Translations under genes and position numbers: made by a program
Notes under the pieces: model-generated
Databases searched by the model: none
What the model saw: only the letters and a program-made list of their open reading frames with translations
What the model was told of the DNA's origin: nothing
Source: UBA1181 sp045113275
GTDB taxonomy: Bacteria > Bacteroidota > Bacteroidia > Bacteroidales > Paludibacteraceae
Length of the DNA: 64,000 bases
Assembly: GCA_045113275.1 (NCBI GenBank)
Contig: JBGUIU010000362.1
Coordinates: 4,627-68,626, forward strand
Direction of reading: 5' to 3'
In this document: positions 1-8,160 of the stretch, piece by piece
How positions within the stretch are numbered: the first letter of the stretch is position 1
Layout of the letters: each line of letters starts with the position of its first letter

Positions 1-244
1 TGTTGTGACTTTTCTGCGCAACTTTATGGATAACGTAAAATCCAAGCAAATCTAATATAACAAACATAGCAAGGGGAATTATATATGAAAATATATGAAA
101 TCCACATTTAGGTTCGTCTCCGTTGTAGTATAGGTCAAGTCTGCTCATCAGATAGAATCCTCCGATTGCGGTGACTAACACACACACTATCGTATGTATT
201 AATCTTATGCTTGCTATATGTGTGTCTTTATTCTTTGAATCCAT
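1..244 (-). CDS. Membrane protein of unknown function (5' part only)
   Basis: Reading leftward from an ATG at 244, an open frame of 81 codons runs off the left edge without a stop. The translation begins MDSKNKDTHIASIRLIH and contains two strongly hydrophobic stretches, about residues 13-34 (ending GGFYLMSR) and 53-74 (FSYIIPLAMFVILDLLGFYV). These are separated by a short polar loop with DLYYNGDEPKC. This looks like a small inner-membrane protein. I do not recognise the family. The uninterrupted frame and membrane-protein composition argue that it is real, but the gene is truncated, so length and C-terminus are unknown. Confidence 0.55.
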   Translation of the reverse strand, partial: MDSKNKDTHIASIRLIHTIVCVLVTAIGGFYLMSRLDLYYNGDEPKCGFHIFSYIIPLAMFVILDLLGFYVIHKVAQKSHN

Positions 245-760
245 GTTTGTACTTTAAGGTGATGGGATTGTGAAACATAATCCCTTCTTTATCATTCGTT
301 CTTCAATGTATTATGTTCGTCCTTTTCCTGTGTTTTAACACACACTTCATGCGATCTTTCTCATCTGACATGTGTGTGTTCCCACTTTCGTTATTTCATA
401 TTCTGTTCCGCTTCAGCCATTTGTTGTCAATAACTAATGCTCGTAAAAATAGCATAATCCTTTTGAATAAACGATATAATAATGAAAATAATTGCTGCAC
501 GCTAAAAACGTATAGCAGACAGTTATTCTATTGATAGGATCATACTAAGGATTGGTATTGTTTTGGATTGAGGCCTTATTCTGCTCTATAACACGATTAA
601 GAATATACTGAAGATTGAATCTTTTTTGACAATGACAGTCGCAGGAGAAACGAGGATAACTTTTCAGACAATAGAAATTCTTCAAAAAATTTTTCAAAAA
701 TCAACCAAACTATTATCTTTACGGAGAAATAGGGGTATCCTATTATATTGTGATGTTGAT
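245..760. other. Intergenic region without a convincing gene
   Basis: No coding frame here has a composition I would accept; a 73-codon open frame at 313-534 is low-complexity Phe/Ser/Leu and looks like chance. Two small inverted repeats are visible: GGGATT at 264-269 pairing with AATCCC at 279-284, and AACACACAC at 337-345 pairing with GTGTGTGTT at 372-380. The region must hold the promoters of the divergent flanking genes. TATCTTTA at 714-721 is one mismatch from the Bacteroidota -7 element and could serve the rightward wbp genes. Confidence 0.5.
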
Positions 761-1888
761 ATGCGAAAAATAGAAATGGTTGACCTCCGTGGTCAGTACT
801 CACATATAAAATCGGAAGTTGATGAAGCAATCCAGTCGGTCATCGATAGTGCAGCCTTTGTTAAGGGTGCGAAGGTGACTGAGTTTCAACACCATTTGGA
901 AGCGTTTTTACAAGTGAAACACGTTATCCCTGTTGGTAATGGAACGGATGCTTTGCAGATTGCTTTGATGTCTCTCGACCTGAAACCAGGCGATGAGGTC
1001 ATCACTCCCACTTTTACATTCATTGCTACGGCTGAGGTGGTAGCTTTGCTGGGCTTGACTCCCGTATTGGTGGATGTTGATCCAAAGACTTTCTGCATCT
1101 CTGTTGATTCTTTGAAAAAGGTGATTACACCGAAGACGAAAGCCATCGTTCCTGTTCACTTGTTTGGACAAAATGCGGATATGGAACAGATTTTGACCAT
1201 TGCTAAAGAACACCATTTGTATGTGGTGGAGGATGCATGTCAGTCTATCGCGTCACGTTATACATTCAGTAACGGAGAGAGTTGCCTCTCGGGATGCATG
1301 GGACATATTGGTTGTACCTCTTTCTTCCCTTCAAAAAACTTAGGATGCTATGGTGATGGCGGTGCTTTGTTTACAAATGATGACGATTTAGCGGAGAAGA
1401 TACGTTGCATTGCCAATCATGGAATGAAGGTGCGTTATCATCATGATCGAGTAGGTGTGAATTCACGGTTGGATAGTATTCAGGCGGCCGTATTGGATGT
1501 GAAACTGCGTCGCTTGATGGAATACACAGAGAAGAGACAGGCGGCAGCTGCATATTATACCCGTTCTCTACAGTCGGTAAAAGAACTGATTCTGCCACAG
1601 ACGGGGGAGAAGAGTACGCATGTGTTTCATCAATACACCTTGCAGGTGACGGATGGACGACGAGACCAATTGCAGGCCTATCTGAAGGAACATGACATAC
1701 CATCCATGATCTATTATCCGATACCGCTTCATCTGCAGAAAGCCTATCAGAGTGATCGATATGGAGAAGGTGATTTCCCTGTGGCAGAACGATTGTCGAA
1801 GACGGTGCTGTCACTCCCTATGCATACAGAGTTGGATGAGGAACAATTGAATTATATTGTAGAAGAGATAAAAAGATTCTTTGATTAA
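761..1888 (+). CDS. wbpE: DegT/DnrJ/EryC1-family sugar aminotransferase (WbpE/WlbC-like)
   Basis: This is a PLP-dependent aminotransferase of the sugar-nucleotide type. It probably converts UDP-2-acetamido-2-deoxy-3-oxo-glucuronate to the 3-amino sugar with glutamate as donor. Family hallmarks are the N-terminal MVDLRGQY, the cofactor-binding GNGTDAL, DACQ, and the PLP lysine in FFPSKNLGCYGDGG (about K192). I chose ATG 761 because the 45 codons upstream in frame (from 626) do not resemble the family, whose members start just before the MxDL motif. The protein is then 375 aa, normal for the family. It sits three bases before the wbpD homologue and four genes of one pathway are nearby, which supports the specific assignment over a generic DegT enzyme. 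Confidence 0.88.
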   Translation: MRKIEMVDLRGQYSHIKSEVDEAIQSVIDSAAFVKGAKVTEFQHHLEAFLQVKHVIPVGNGTDALQIALMSLDLKPGDEVITPTFTFIATAEVVALLGLTPVLVDVDPKTFCISVDSLKKVITPKTKAIVPVHLFGQNADMEQILTIAKEHHLYVVEDACQSIASRYTFSNGESCLSGCMGHIGCTSFFPSKNLGCYGDGGALFTNDDDLAEKIRCIANHGMKVRYHHDRVGVNSRLDSIQAAVLDVKLRRLMEYTEKRQAAAAYYTRSLQSVKELILPQTGEKSTHVFHQYTLQVTDGRRDQLQAYLKEHDIPSMIYYPIPLHLQKAYQSDRYGEGDFPVAERLSKTVLSLPMHTELDEEQLNYIVEEIKRFFD

Positions 1889-1891
1889 GAG

Positions 1892-2464
1892 ATGGATTAT
1901 TTTGTACATAAAACATCGGTAGTTGATAAGCCTTGTTCGATAGGTAAAGATACTAAGATTTGGCATTTTTCACATGTCATGTCTAATTGCACAATTGGAG
2001 AAGGTTGTAATATAGGACAGAATGTTGTCATTTCACCAGAGGTTGTCATTGGCAACAATGTGAAGATTCAGAACAATGTTTCTGTATATACGGGTGTTAT
2101 ATGTGAAGACGATGTGTTTTTAGGTCCATCAATGGTATTTACGAATGTGATAAATCCTCGAAGCTTTGTATCTCGGAAACATGAGTTTCGAAAAACGATT
2201 GTAAGAAAGGGAGCTTCGATAGGCGCCAATGCTACTATTGTATGTGGACATGAGATTGGCATGTATGCCATGATTGGAGCAGGATGTGTAGTGACAAGTG
2301 ATGTGAAACCCTATGCATTGGTTGTGGGGAATCCAGCTCGTCAAATTGGATGGGTGAGTGAGTATGGTATAAAATTAGAGTTTGATCAAAATGGTTTTGC
2401 GATATGTGCGGAAACGAAGCAACGGTATCAGTTGCAGAATGGTTTCGTAAAAAGAGTTGAATAA
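1892..2464 (+). CDS. wbpD: Hexapeptide-repeat N-acetyltransferase (WbpD/WlbB-like)
   Basis: This left-handed beta-helix acyltransferase of 190 aa has repeated [LIV]G-x4 hexapeptides (IGKDTK, IGEGCN, IGQNVV, IGNNVK, then IGANAT and IGAGCV) and the C-terminal VVGNPARQIGWVSEYG. It most likely acetylates the 3-amino group of UDP-GlcNAc3N-uronic acid using acetyl-CoA. The segment with NVINPRS and RKGASIGANATIVCG matches what I know of the WbpD/WlbB group rather than serine or maltose acetyltransferases. The start is three bases after the wbpE stop, and the next gene starts three bases after its own stop, so the three genes form one translationally coupled operon. Confidence 0.88.
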   Translation: MDYFVHKTSVVDKPCSIGKDTKIWHFSHVMSNCTIGEGCNIGQNVVISPEVVIGNNVKIQNNVSVYTGVICEDDVFLGPSMVFTNVINPRSFVSRKHEFRKTIVRKGASIGANATIVCGHEIGMYAMIGAGCVVTSDVKPYALVVGNPARQIGWVSEYGIKLEFDQNGFAICAETKQRYQLQNGFVKRVE

Positions 2465-2467
2465 ATT

Positions 2468-3499
2468 ATGAAGAAGATTAGATTTGCAGTTGTCGGACAG
2501 GGACATATAGGAAAGCGTCATGCAGAGATGATACGTCGGAATGCAGATGCTGAGTTGGTTGCTGTATGTGATATTCTTCCGAAAGAAGAGGTAGGATTGG
2601 CAGAGATAGAAGTGCCATATTTTCGTTCTATTGATGAGTTATTAGATTCAGGATTGACGATTGATGTTGTGAATATATGTACGCCGAATGCTTTCCATGC
2701 AGAGTATGCAATAAAAGCATTGGAACATAAGTATCATGTAGTTTTAGAGAAACCTATAGCATTGAGTAAACATGATGCGGAAAAAATAGTCTTTAAATCA
2801 CTGGAAGTATCGAAACATGTTTTCTGTGTGATGCAAAATCGTTATTCACCTCCTTCGGTATGGTTGAAAGAGATTGTGAATCAGAATGTTCTAGGACAGG
2901 TATATATGGTTCAGCTCAATTGCTTTTGGAACAGAGATGATCGTTATTATAAGAAAGGCAATTGGCATGGAGATGGGAAGTTAGATGGAGGAACCTTGTT
3001 TACTCAGTTCTCTCATTTTATAGATATAATGTATTGGTTGTTTGGTGATATAACTAATATACGAGGTAATTTCCATGACTTCAATCATCAGACATTGACT
3101 GATTTCGAGGATAGTGGAGTGGTGTCATTTGATTTTGTAAATGGTGGTATGGGCTGTTTGAATTATTCTACATCTGTATGGGATACGAATTTGGAGAGCA
3201 GCATCACAATCATTGGAGAAAATGGAACGATCAAGGTAGCCGGACAATATATGAATGAAGTGGTGTATTGTCACATAAAAGATTATGTGATGCCAGAATT
3301 GGCGCCAAGTAATCCGCCTAATGATTATGGAGCTTACAAGGGATCCGCACAGAATCATCATTATATAATACAAAATGTGGTTGAGAAACTAAATGAGTGT
3401 GGAAGTATCACCACCAATGTATTGGAAGGATTAAAAGTGATTGATATCATAGAGCGAATCTACAAGGTCCGAGATGAACAGTGGAAGAAACAAAGGTGA
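2468..3499 (+). CDS. wbpB: Gfo/Idh/MocA-family dehydrogenase (WbpB/WlbA-like)
   Basis: This NAD(P)-dependent sugar-nucleotide oxidoreductase of 343 aa has an N-terminal Rossmann motif (GQGHIGKRHAEM, residues 9-20), the family's catalytic lysine motif EKPIAL (about residues 94-99), and the C-terminal alpha/beta domain. In the Wbp pathway WbpB oxidises C3 of UDP-GlcNAc-uronic acid, giving the substrate of WbpE. It is the last gene of the rightward unit; a strong hairpin follows at 3528-3571. WbpA, the UDP-GlcNAc 6-dehydrogenase that would supply the substrate, is not in this window. The substrate assignment rests mainly on the neighbours. Confidence 0.85.
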   Translation: MKKIRFAVVGQGHIGKRHAEMIRRNADAELVAVCDILPKEEVGLAEIEVPYFRSIDELLDSGLTIDVVNICTPNAFHAEYAIKALEHKYHVVLEKPIALSKHDAEKIVFKSLEVSKHVFCVMQNRYSPPSVWLKEIVNQNVLGQVYMVQLNCFWNRDDRYYKKGNWHGDGKLDGGTLFTQFSHFIDIMYWLFGDITNIRGNFHDFNHQTLTDFEDSGVVSFDFVNGGMGCLNYSTSVWDTNLESSITIIGENGTIKVAGQYMNEVVYCHIKDYVMPELAPSNPPNDYGAYKGSAQNHHYIIQNVVEKLNECGSITTNVLEGLKVIDIIERIYKVRDEQWKKQR

Positions 3500-3527
3500 G
3501 TCCTATGAATTCACCGCATAAACAAAT

Positions 3528-3571
3528 ATCCCTAAGATTGAGAAACTTCTCAGTTTTAGGGATTGCTTTTT
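3528..3571. terminator. Bidirectional terminator between convergent glycan units
   Basis: ATCCCTAA at 3528-3535 pairs with TTAGGGAT at 3556-3563. An inner stem GAGAA/TTCTC closes the hairpin, and a T-rich run follows from 3564. It lies between the stop of wbpB and the stop of the leftward glycosyltransferase, so it can end transcripts from both sides. Confidence 0.8.
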
Positions 3572-3604
3572 ATAATAACAAGGATTAATTGTTTATAGAA
3601 TAAC

Positions 3605-4807
3605 TTATCCACCACAGGATTTGAATAGTTGTCCGAATTGCTCAGCTTGGACTTGTCGGGTGAATTTTTCTTTTTCTGTTCGATTTATCTCTTGATGTGT
3701 GAATTTCTTGTCTTTCCACATTTGATAGATGTTGAGAATGAAGCTTTTCACCTCCTCAACGTTGTTGGCAGCTAAACCGGCATTGGTTTTTTCTATTGTT
3801 TCTGCGAGACAATCTTCATCGCTGCGTACGCACAATATAGGTTTTTCGCAACCTAATGCCTCATAAAACTTTGTTGTCATGATTCCGTGAGGGCCATCTT
3901 CTGTTGCTTTGTTTGATAATACAAGGACGATAGAAGAATGATTTAGTACCTCTGGCATTTTATCAGAAGAGATGATATCATGTGTCTCCATGTATTTTAT
4001 GAGACCATATTTTTGTGCTAATGACTCTACATCTCGTCTGCTCTCTTTGTCCACATACCATTGTAGTGTAACATCTTTCTCGAAATCACTATCCATAATG
4101 AGTTCTTTCATTGCTTCAAATAGAAGGCGAGGATCCCGAAGACTCAGATCTAATAATCTTCCCGTGTAGGTAATGATGAATCTGTCTGTTGGTATGGGTT
4201 GAAAAATGAACTGTTCCCGATCATACCCGTTGTAGATCAGTTCGACGTTTGGATTATATCTTTGTAATGTTTTGACATGCCAAGGAGAAACCGTAGTTAT
4301 ATATGCAGCTTTTTTGAGGATTCTGTTCCGTCTCCATTGGTTGAGCCATCGGAGTTTGAAGAATTGTTGAATCTTAGCAAATCCATGAGGCTTAGCATTC
4401 TGTTCCATGATATCTCTCAGATCGATATACAGAGGGATGTGAAAGAATTGTGATAATTTCTTTCCACAGAGTAGCGGAAATATATAATAACTGGTACAGA
4501 ACACAAGATCGAAAGAGGCTCCGTTCAGTCGTTTGATGGCTTCATTGTACAGAAGATGATCACTTAAGTTAAACAAATAATCACCAGCTGTTATTAGTGG
4601 TTCGACCCATTTCTTCTTTGGCGTCAGTGAGATAGAGTGAATCGTAAGAGGTTGACGATTGAGTTGAACGGGCCAGGATTGATTAGATGATGCCTTTGTG
4701 ACGATTGTTAGTTCGAAATCGCTGTTTAGATGTTTACAAAGATTACCCACCCGAGGTGCAAAATTGGGCGGGAAAGCATCACATACAATCAATATTTTTT
4801 TTGTCAT
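3605..4807 (-). CDS. Glycosyltransferase family 4-like (GT-B fold)
   Basis: This 400-aa protein begins TKKILIVCDAFPPNFAPRV, typical of the N-terminal Rossmann domain of GT4 enzymes (WbuB/WcaI-like). The C-terminal donor-binding domain is marked by IYNGYDREQF, ITYTGRLLDL, HSSIVLVLS and a late TTKFYEALGCEKPILC, which carries the conserved E of the EX7E-type region. It likely transfers a sugar to a growing lipid-linked glycan at the cytoplasmic face. It is the last gene of the leftward unit, 30 bases after wbpI. A role in using the 2,3-diacetamido uronic sugar made by its neighbours is inference; donor and acceptor cannot be read from sequence. Confidence 0.8.
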   Translation of the reverse strand: MTKKILIVCDAFPPNFAPRVGNLCKHLNSDFELTIVTKASSNQSWPVQLNRQPLTIHSISLTPKKKWVEPLITAGDYLFNLSDHLLYNEAIKRLNGASFDLVFCTSYYIFPLLCGKKLSQFFHIPLYIDLRDIMEQNAKPHGFAKIQQFFKLRWLNQWRRNRILKKAAYITTVSPWHVKTLQRYNPNVELIYNGYDREQFIFQPIPTDRFIITYTGRLLDLSLRDPRLLFEAMKELIMDSDFEKDVTLQWYVDKESRRDVESLAQKYGLIKYMETHDIISSDKMPEVLNHSSIVLVLSNKATEDGPHGIMTTKFYEALGCEKPILCVRSDEDCLAETIEKTNAGLAANNVEEVKSFILNIYQMWKDKKFTHQEINRTEKEKFTRQVQAEQFGQLFKSCGG

Positions 4808-4837
4808 AACACAATACTGTTTGTCTGCAAAAATAGT

Positions 4838-5929
4838 TTATTTGTTCAAGTCATCATATAGAACTTGTATGATTTTTTGTGCGCTGTCACCCTCCCCGTA
4901 TTCTTTGATAGGCTGACATTCAAATTTGTGCTGAACAGCATTGATGATTTTGCCTTCGTTGGCTCCTGTTAGAATGTTCCATCCAGCATGTATGGTTTCA
5001 GTCCATTCCGTTTCATTGCGCAAAGTAATGCACGGTGTTTTGTGGAAATAGGCTTCTTTTTGAACTCCTCCAGAATCAGTGAGAATCAGTTGTGCATTTT
5101 TCTCTAACATAATCATGTCGAGATAATTTGCAGGCTCTATGATTTTTATAAATGAGTTTTGCTGAATACAGTTCTTTAAAGAGGGGTATTGGTTGATTAC
5201 GGCTCTTGTCCTTGGATGTAAAGGCCATACGATAGGAGTTTCTTTTGATGCGATATGAGAGAATGCAGCCAATATTTCTGACAGATTCTGTTCGTTGGTG
5301 TTCTCCGCTCTGTGGATTGTCGCAAGATAAAACTTTTTCTTCTCAATAGCAAGCTGCTCGCATATGTTAGATCGTTGTTCAGCTGTATCCCCAAATAATA
5401 GTGCGGTATCATACATTACGTCTCCTACAAGGAACACATTATTGGTAATCCCTTCTTTTTTCAGATTGTCAACAGCTGTTTGTGTGGGACAAAAGAGCCA
5501 TTTGGATCGTTTGTCTGTTTCTACTCTGTTGTGTTCTTCTGGCATGAGTAAGTTATAACTACGGAGTCCCGCTTCTATGTGAGCGATTGGAATCTGTAGC
5601 TCTTCAGCAGCAAGAGCACCTGCCAAAGTAGAATTGGTGTCACCATATAAAATAACGCAGTCAAATGTCTCTCTGCCAATGGCTTGGAGTATCTTCTTAG
5701 ACATATCTTGAGGCGACATTGAGCAACAATCCAACAACCAAGAGGGCTGAGGTATTGATAGATCATTGAAAAAGATCTGGCTCATGTTGTGATCATAATG
5801 TTGACCGGTATGAAGAATCTTTTCGTTAATGTTCCTTCCGGACTGCTCTGATAGTTGTTGTATGGCTCTGCTTATAACTGTTGCTTTTATAAATTGAGGT
5901 CGAGCTCCTATGATTGTTAGAATCTTCAT
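4838..5929 (-). CDS. wbpI: UDP-sugar 2-epimerase (WbpI/WecB family)
   Basis: This non-hydrolysing UDP-GlcNAc 2-epimerase fold protein of 363 aa has an N-terminal GARPQFIKA, HTGQHYDHNMS, YGDTNSTLAGALAA, HIEAGLRS, MPEEHNR, and DSGGVQKEA near the C-terminus. VGDVMYDT is characteristic of the WbpI group rather than WecB, which usually has TGNxVxD. With WbpB, WbpE and WbpD encoded next door, the best assignment is UDP-2,3-diacetamido-2,3-dideoxy-glucuronate 2-epimerase, giving UDP-ManNAc3NAcA. Its start codon overlaps the stop of the upstream deacetylase-like gene by four bases (ATGA), implying coupling. WecB-type UDP-ManNAc synthesis is the alternative. Confidence 0.85.
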   Translation of the reverse strand: MKILTIIGARPQFIKATVISRAIQQLSEQSGRNINEKILHTGQHYDHNMSQIFFNDLSIPQPSWLLDCCSMSPQDMSKKILQAIGRETFDCVILYGDTNSTLAGALAAEELQIPIAHIEAGLRSYNLLMPEEHNRVETDKRSKWLFCPTQTAVDNLKKEGITNNVFLVGDVMYDTALLFGDTAEQRSNICEQLAIEKKKFYLATIHRAENTNEQNLSEILAAFSHIASKETPIVWPLHPRTRAVINQYPSLKNCIQQNSFIKIIEPANYLDMIMLEKNAQLILTDSGGVQKEAYFHKTPCITLRNETEWTETIHAGWNILTGANEGKIINAVQHKFECQPIKEYGEGDSAQKIIQVLYDDLNK

Positions 5930-7221
5930 TTGCTTAGTTCTTCTATGATTGATTTATACAGTTCGGTATGATAATGATCGTTATCTTCTAATTCAGAAAA
6001 TATAGTATTGTGCCATAATAAAACCACTTCACCATGGTGTTTTTTTATTTGATGAAGAAGTTCCAGTGTGGTGTGTAATGCTTCCTCTTTAGTTAGATTC
6101 ATGTAATTAGGGTTGCTGAGGGTGCAATCCATCACGACAAGAGGATGAAGTGTTAGTTGAGTAACTCTCCGTGTTGCTGGGTTGATCCATTGCACAGGTC
6201 TGGATGTTCCTAGTCTAAATCCGACAATGTCTGCATACCCCATGGTGAAATCATCAGAGAGATTGGCATCAATCAACTTGGTAAAATCGTCAGTAGAAAG
6301 TGTGCGAAGGAAATGCCATCGGTTGTAGTGAATAGATGTTTTGATTGCATTCTCCAACATTCGTTTCTCTTCTGATATGATAGATGGATGTTCTCCAGCG
6401 TAATAGCTTGAGTGTAATCCAAATTGACACTTCTCTTTCTTTAAAAGTGAATATAGCTTTTGAAAATCGTTGCCATTCAATTTGTAGGAAGGACGGTCTA
6501 ATGGATGTTTAGTTACTGCTGACTTTATAAAAAAGAGTGAAGTGGCATTGCCTATTCTTCTGTCTTGTTTTAAGATATACGGGAATGTATAGGCCGGGTC
6601 ATTTTCTAATTTCAATAATGATTGAAAGACTCTTTTGCATTTTTGGATGGATGTGAAATTCCGCTTTAATCCGCCTAGAAATCCACGAATTGATCGGTAG
6701 TAAGAAAGACAATCTATGTCGTGTGTAAGATATATCTTTTGATAATCTGGTGTCAAAGGAACAATCTGATGCCCTTTTTCATTGAGCCATTTAAGAAGCA
6801 AGTCTGAGTATTCATCTACGATGGGACGGTGTATGAAATTGGCACGATAGGGGATTGATTTTGTGCCAATATAACGTCCATGAGCATCTCTGTTATCCGT
6901 TGGATGAATATATTCCTCATAGCGAGATATAAGGAAATAGGTGCTCGCAATGATATCAGCATAGACGATTGTTGTTCCATTCTCCTGTTTGATTTCTGAT
7001 GAACCGAACAGAATAGGAACATCCTCGAGGGTGGCTAACGGAAGTTGAGGCTCTGATTCGAAAGAACCATATTGAGTGTCACTAAAAAAAGAGGAGGGTA
7101 TGATTACAATGTCATAATTAGCAAATTGTGACGCGTCGGCTGTGTAGCCGATACGGTTTGCTAACGTTTCATTGTTTGGCAATAAAAATTTTATGATATA
7201 GTCAATTACCTCATTCATCAT
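5926..7221 (-). CDS. Polysaccharide deacetylase-like protein with DUF7033-type N-terminus
   Basis: This 431-aa cytoplasmic-looking protein has no signal peptide. The central and C-terminal part has deacetylase-fold features: LTHDIDCLSYYRS (a metal-binding HDxD-like motif), FGLHSSYYAG, a GFRLGTSRP segment and a late VVLLWHNTIFS. The N-terminal third resembles the DUF7033 region often fused to deacetylase domains in Bacteroidota glycan clusters. It is first in the leftward unit and overlaps wbpI by four bases. An upstream TACCTTTG -7 element (7237-7244) leaves a very short leader. ATG 7221 and ATG 7218 are both possible. An effect on N-acetyl sugars of a surface polysaccharide is likely, but the substrate is unknown. 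Confidence 0.7.
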   Translation of the reverse strand: MMNEVIDYIIKFLLPNNETLANRIGYTADASQFANYDIVIIPSSFFSDTQYGSFESEPQLPLATLEDVPILFGSSEIKQENGTTIVYADIIASTYFLISRYEEYIHPTDNRDAHGRYIGTKSIPYRANFIHRPIVDEYSDLLLKWLNEKGHQIVPLTPDYQKIYLTHDIDCLSYYRSIRGFLGGLKRNFTSIQKCKRVFQSLLKLENDPAYTFPYILKQDRRIGNATSLFFIKSAVTKHPLDRPSYKLNGNDFQKLYSLLKKEKCQFGLHSSYYAGEHPSIISEEKRMLENAIKTSIHYNRWHFLRTLSTDDFTKLIDANLSDDFTMGYADIVGFRLGTSRPVQWINPATRRVTQLTLHPLVVMDCTLSNPNYMNLTKEEALHTTLELLHQIKKHHGEVVLLWHNTIFSELEDNDHYHTELYKSIIEELSK

Positions 7222-7236
7222 TCTTCTCCCTTAGTG

Positions 7237-7244
7237 CAAAGGTA
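7237..7244 (-). promoter_or_regulatory. -7 element of the leftward glycan unit
   Basis: The reverse complement reads TACCTTTG, an exact match to the Bacteroidota -7 consensus TAnnTTTG, 16 bases upstream of the deacetylase-like start. No clear TTTG is seen at the -33 position. Confidence 0.5.
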
Positions 7245-7309
7245 TGAATTATAGTTGAATCTTTTGCTTTTAACTTTTAGGATCCGTAAAAACTAGTTAT
7301 TGAATCCGT

Positions 7310-8104
7310 TTATAATGATTTCGCTTTCATCTCTTCAAGTATGAGTTTGAACTCAGAAGGTAATCTTTTGTTCACTTCATCAATCATATATGAAGGTATG
7401 CTTTTGTAATAAGCTTCGGCGATAGCTCCTGTGATACAGGTCAGCGTGTCAGAATCACCTCCAAGAGAGATGCCTAATCGAATTGCATTTTCAAAATCGG
7501 TGCTATCTAAAAAAGCGATGATTGCTTCGGGTACGGTTCCTTGACAACTCTCGTTGAACTTATACGTGGGACGTATCATGTCGCACGTACGGTCTAAATC
7601 ATACTTAAACCTTGTTTCAATGTATTGTTTGATTTCAGTTTTGCTTTTTCCAGTCCTAGCCATATAGATAGCTGCGGCTGTAGCTTGTGCCCCTTTGATT
7701 CCTTCAGGATGGTTGTGGGTAACTTCCGCAGATATCTTTGCAATGGTTTCTGTCTCTTCTAAAGAGTCGAAGAGCCAACCGACTGCGCTTACACGCATGG
7801 CTGAGCCGTTGCCCCATGATTTATATGGTTTCCTATCTTCTTCAGAACAAGATAGCCATGATCCAAATGAACCGCCATAGCCTCCCATGGGATATCTGTA
7901 TTTGTTGCCAAATTCAACCATGCACTTCTCTAACGATTTATGCGTGTGGAGAGGGTCTGTTAATAGCCATTTAGCCACTGCAAATGACATAATACTATCA
8001 TCTGTGTAATCACTCTGTTTTGTGAATAATTCAACGTCTGTCCTTTTTACATTATTGAATTCGTATATAGATCCTGCCGTATCTCCGATTATTGCGCCTA
8101 TCAT
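7310..8104 (-). CDS. ADP-ribosylglycohydrolase family protein
   Basis: This DraG/ARH-fold hydrolase of 264 aa removes or cleaves ADP-ribose from a target or metabolite using two magnesium ions. The family signatures are complete: MIGAIIGDTAGSIYE at the N-terminus, the metal site TDDS at residues 34-37, HNHPEG at about 130-135, and GGDSDT at 215-220 with T220 near the second metal site. It lies 56 bases after the Nudix/NrtR-like gene on the same strand, so the pair is probably one transcript. ADP-ribose released here would be a natural substrate or ligand for the Nudix domain; that link is inference. Confidence 0.85.
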   Translation of the reverse strand: MIGAIIGDTAGSIYEFNNVKRTDVELFTKQSDYTDDSIMSFAVAKWLLTDPLHTHKSLEKCMVEFGNKYRYPMGGYGGSFGSWLSCSEEDRKPYKSWGNGSAMRVSAVGWLFDSLEETETIAKISAEVTHNHPEGIKGAQATAAAIYMARTGKSKTEIKQYIETRFKYDLDRTCDMIRPTYKFNESCQGTVPEAIIAFLDSTDFENAIRLGISLGGDSDTLTCITGAIAEAYYKSIPSYMIDEVNKRLPSEFKLILEEMKAKSL

Positions 8105-8160
8105 TGTGATAATAATTTAGTTGTTGTGATATAATAGTTTTCTCGCTAATGAATGACATG

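Noticed and set aside
337..380. Inverted repeat of AC/GT runs as a possible regulatory site
   Set aside because: The arms are simple dinucleotide repeats with a 26-base spacer and no neighbouring promoter; probably chance.
313..534. 73-codon open frame on the + strand in the left intergenic region
   Set aside because: Low-complexity Phe/Ser/Leu composition, no recognisable domain, no promoter or start context; it looks like chance in AT-rich DNA.
626..760. 45-codon N-terminal extension of the WbpE-like gene
   Set aside because: The extension does not resemble the family, whose members start just before the MxDLxxQ motif; it would also place the start before the candidate -7 element at 714-721.
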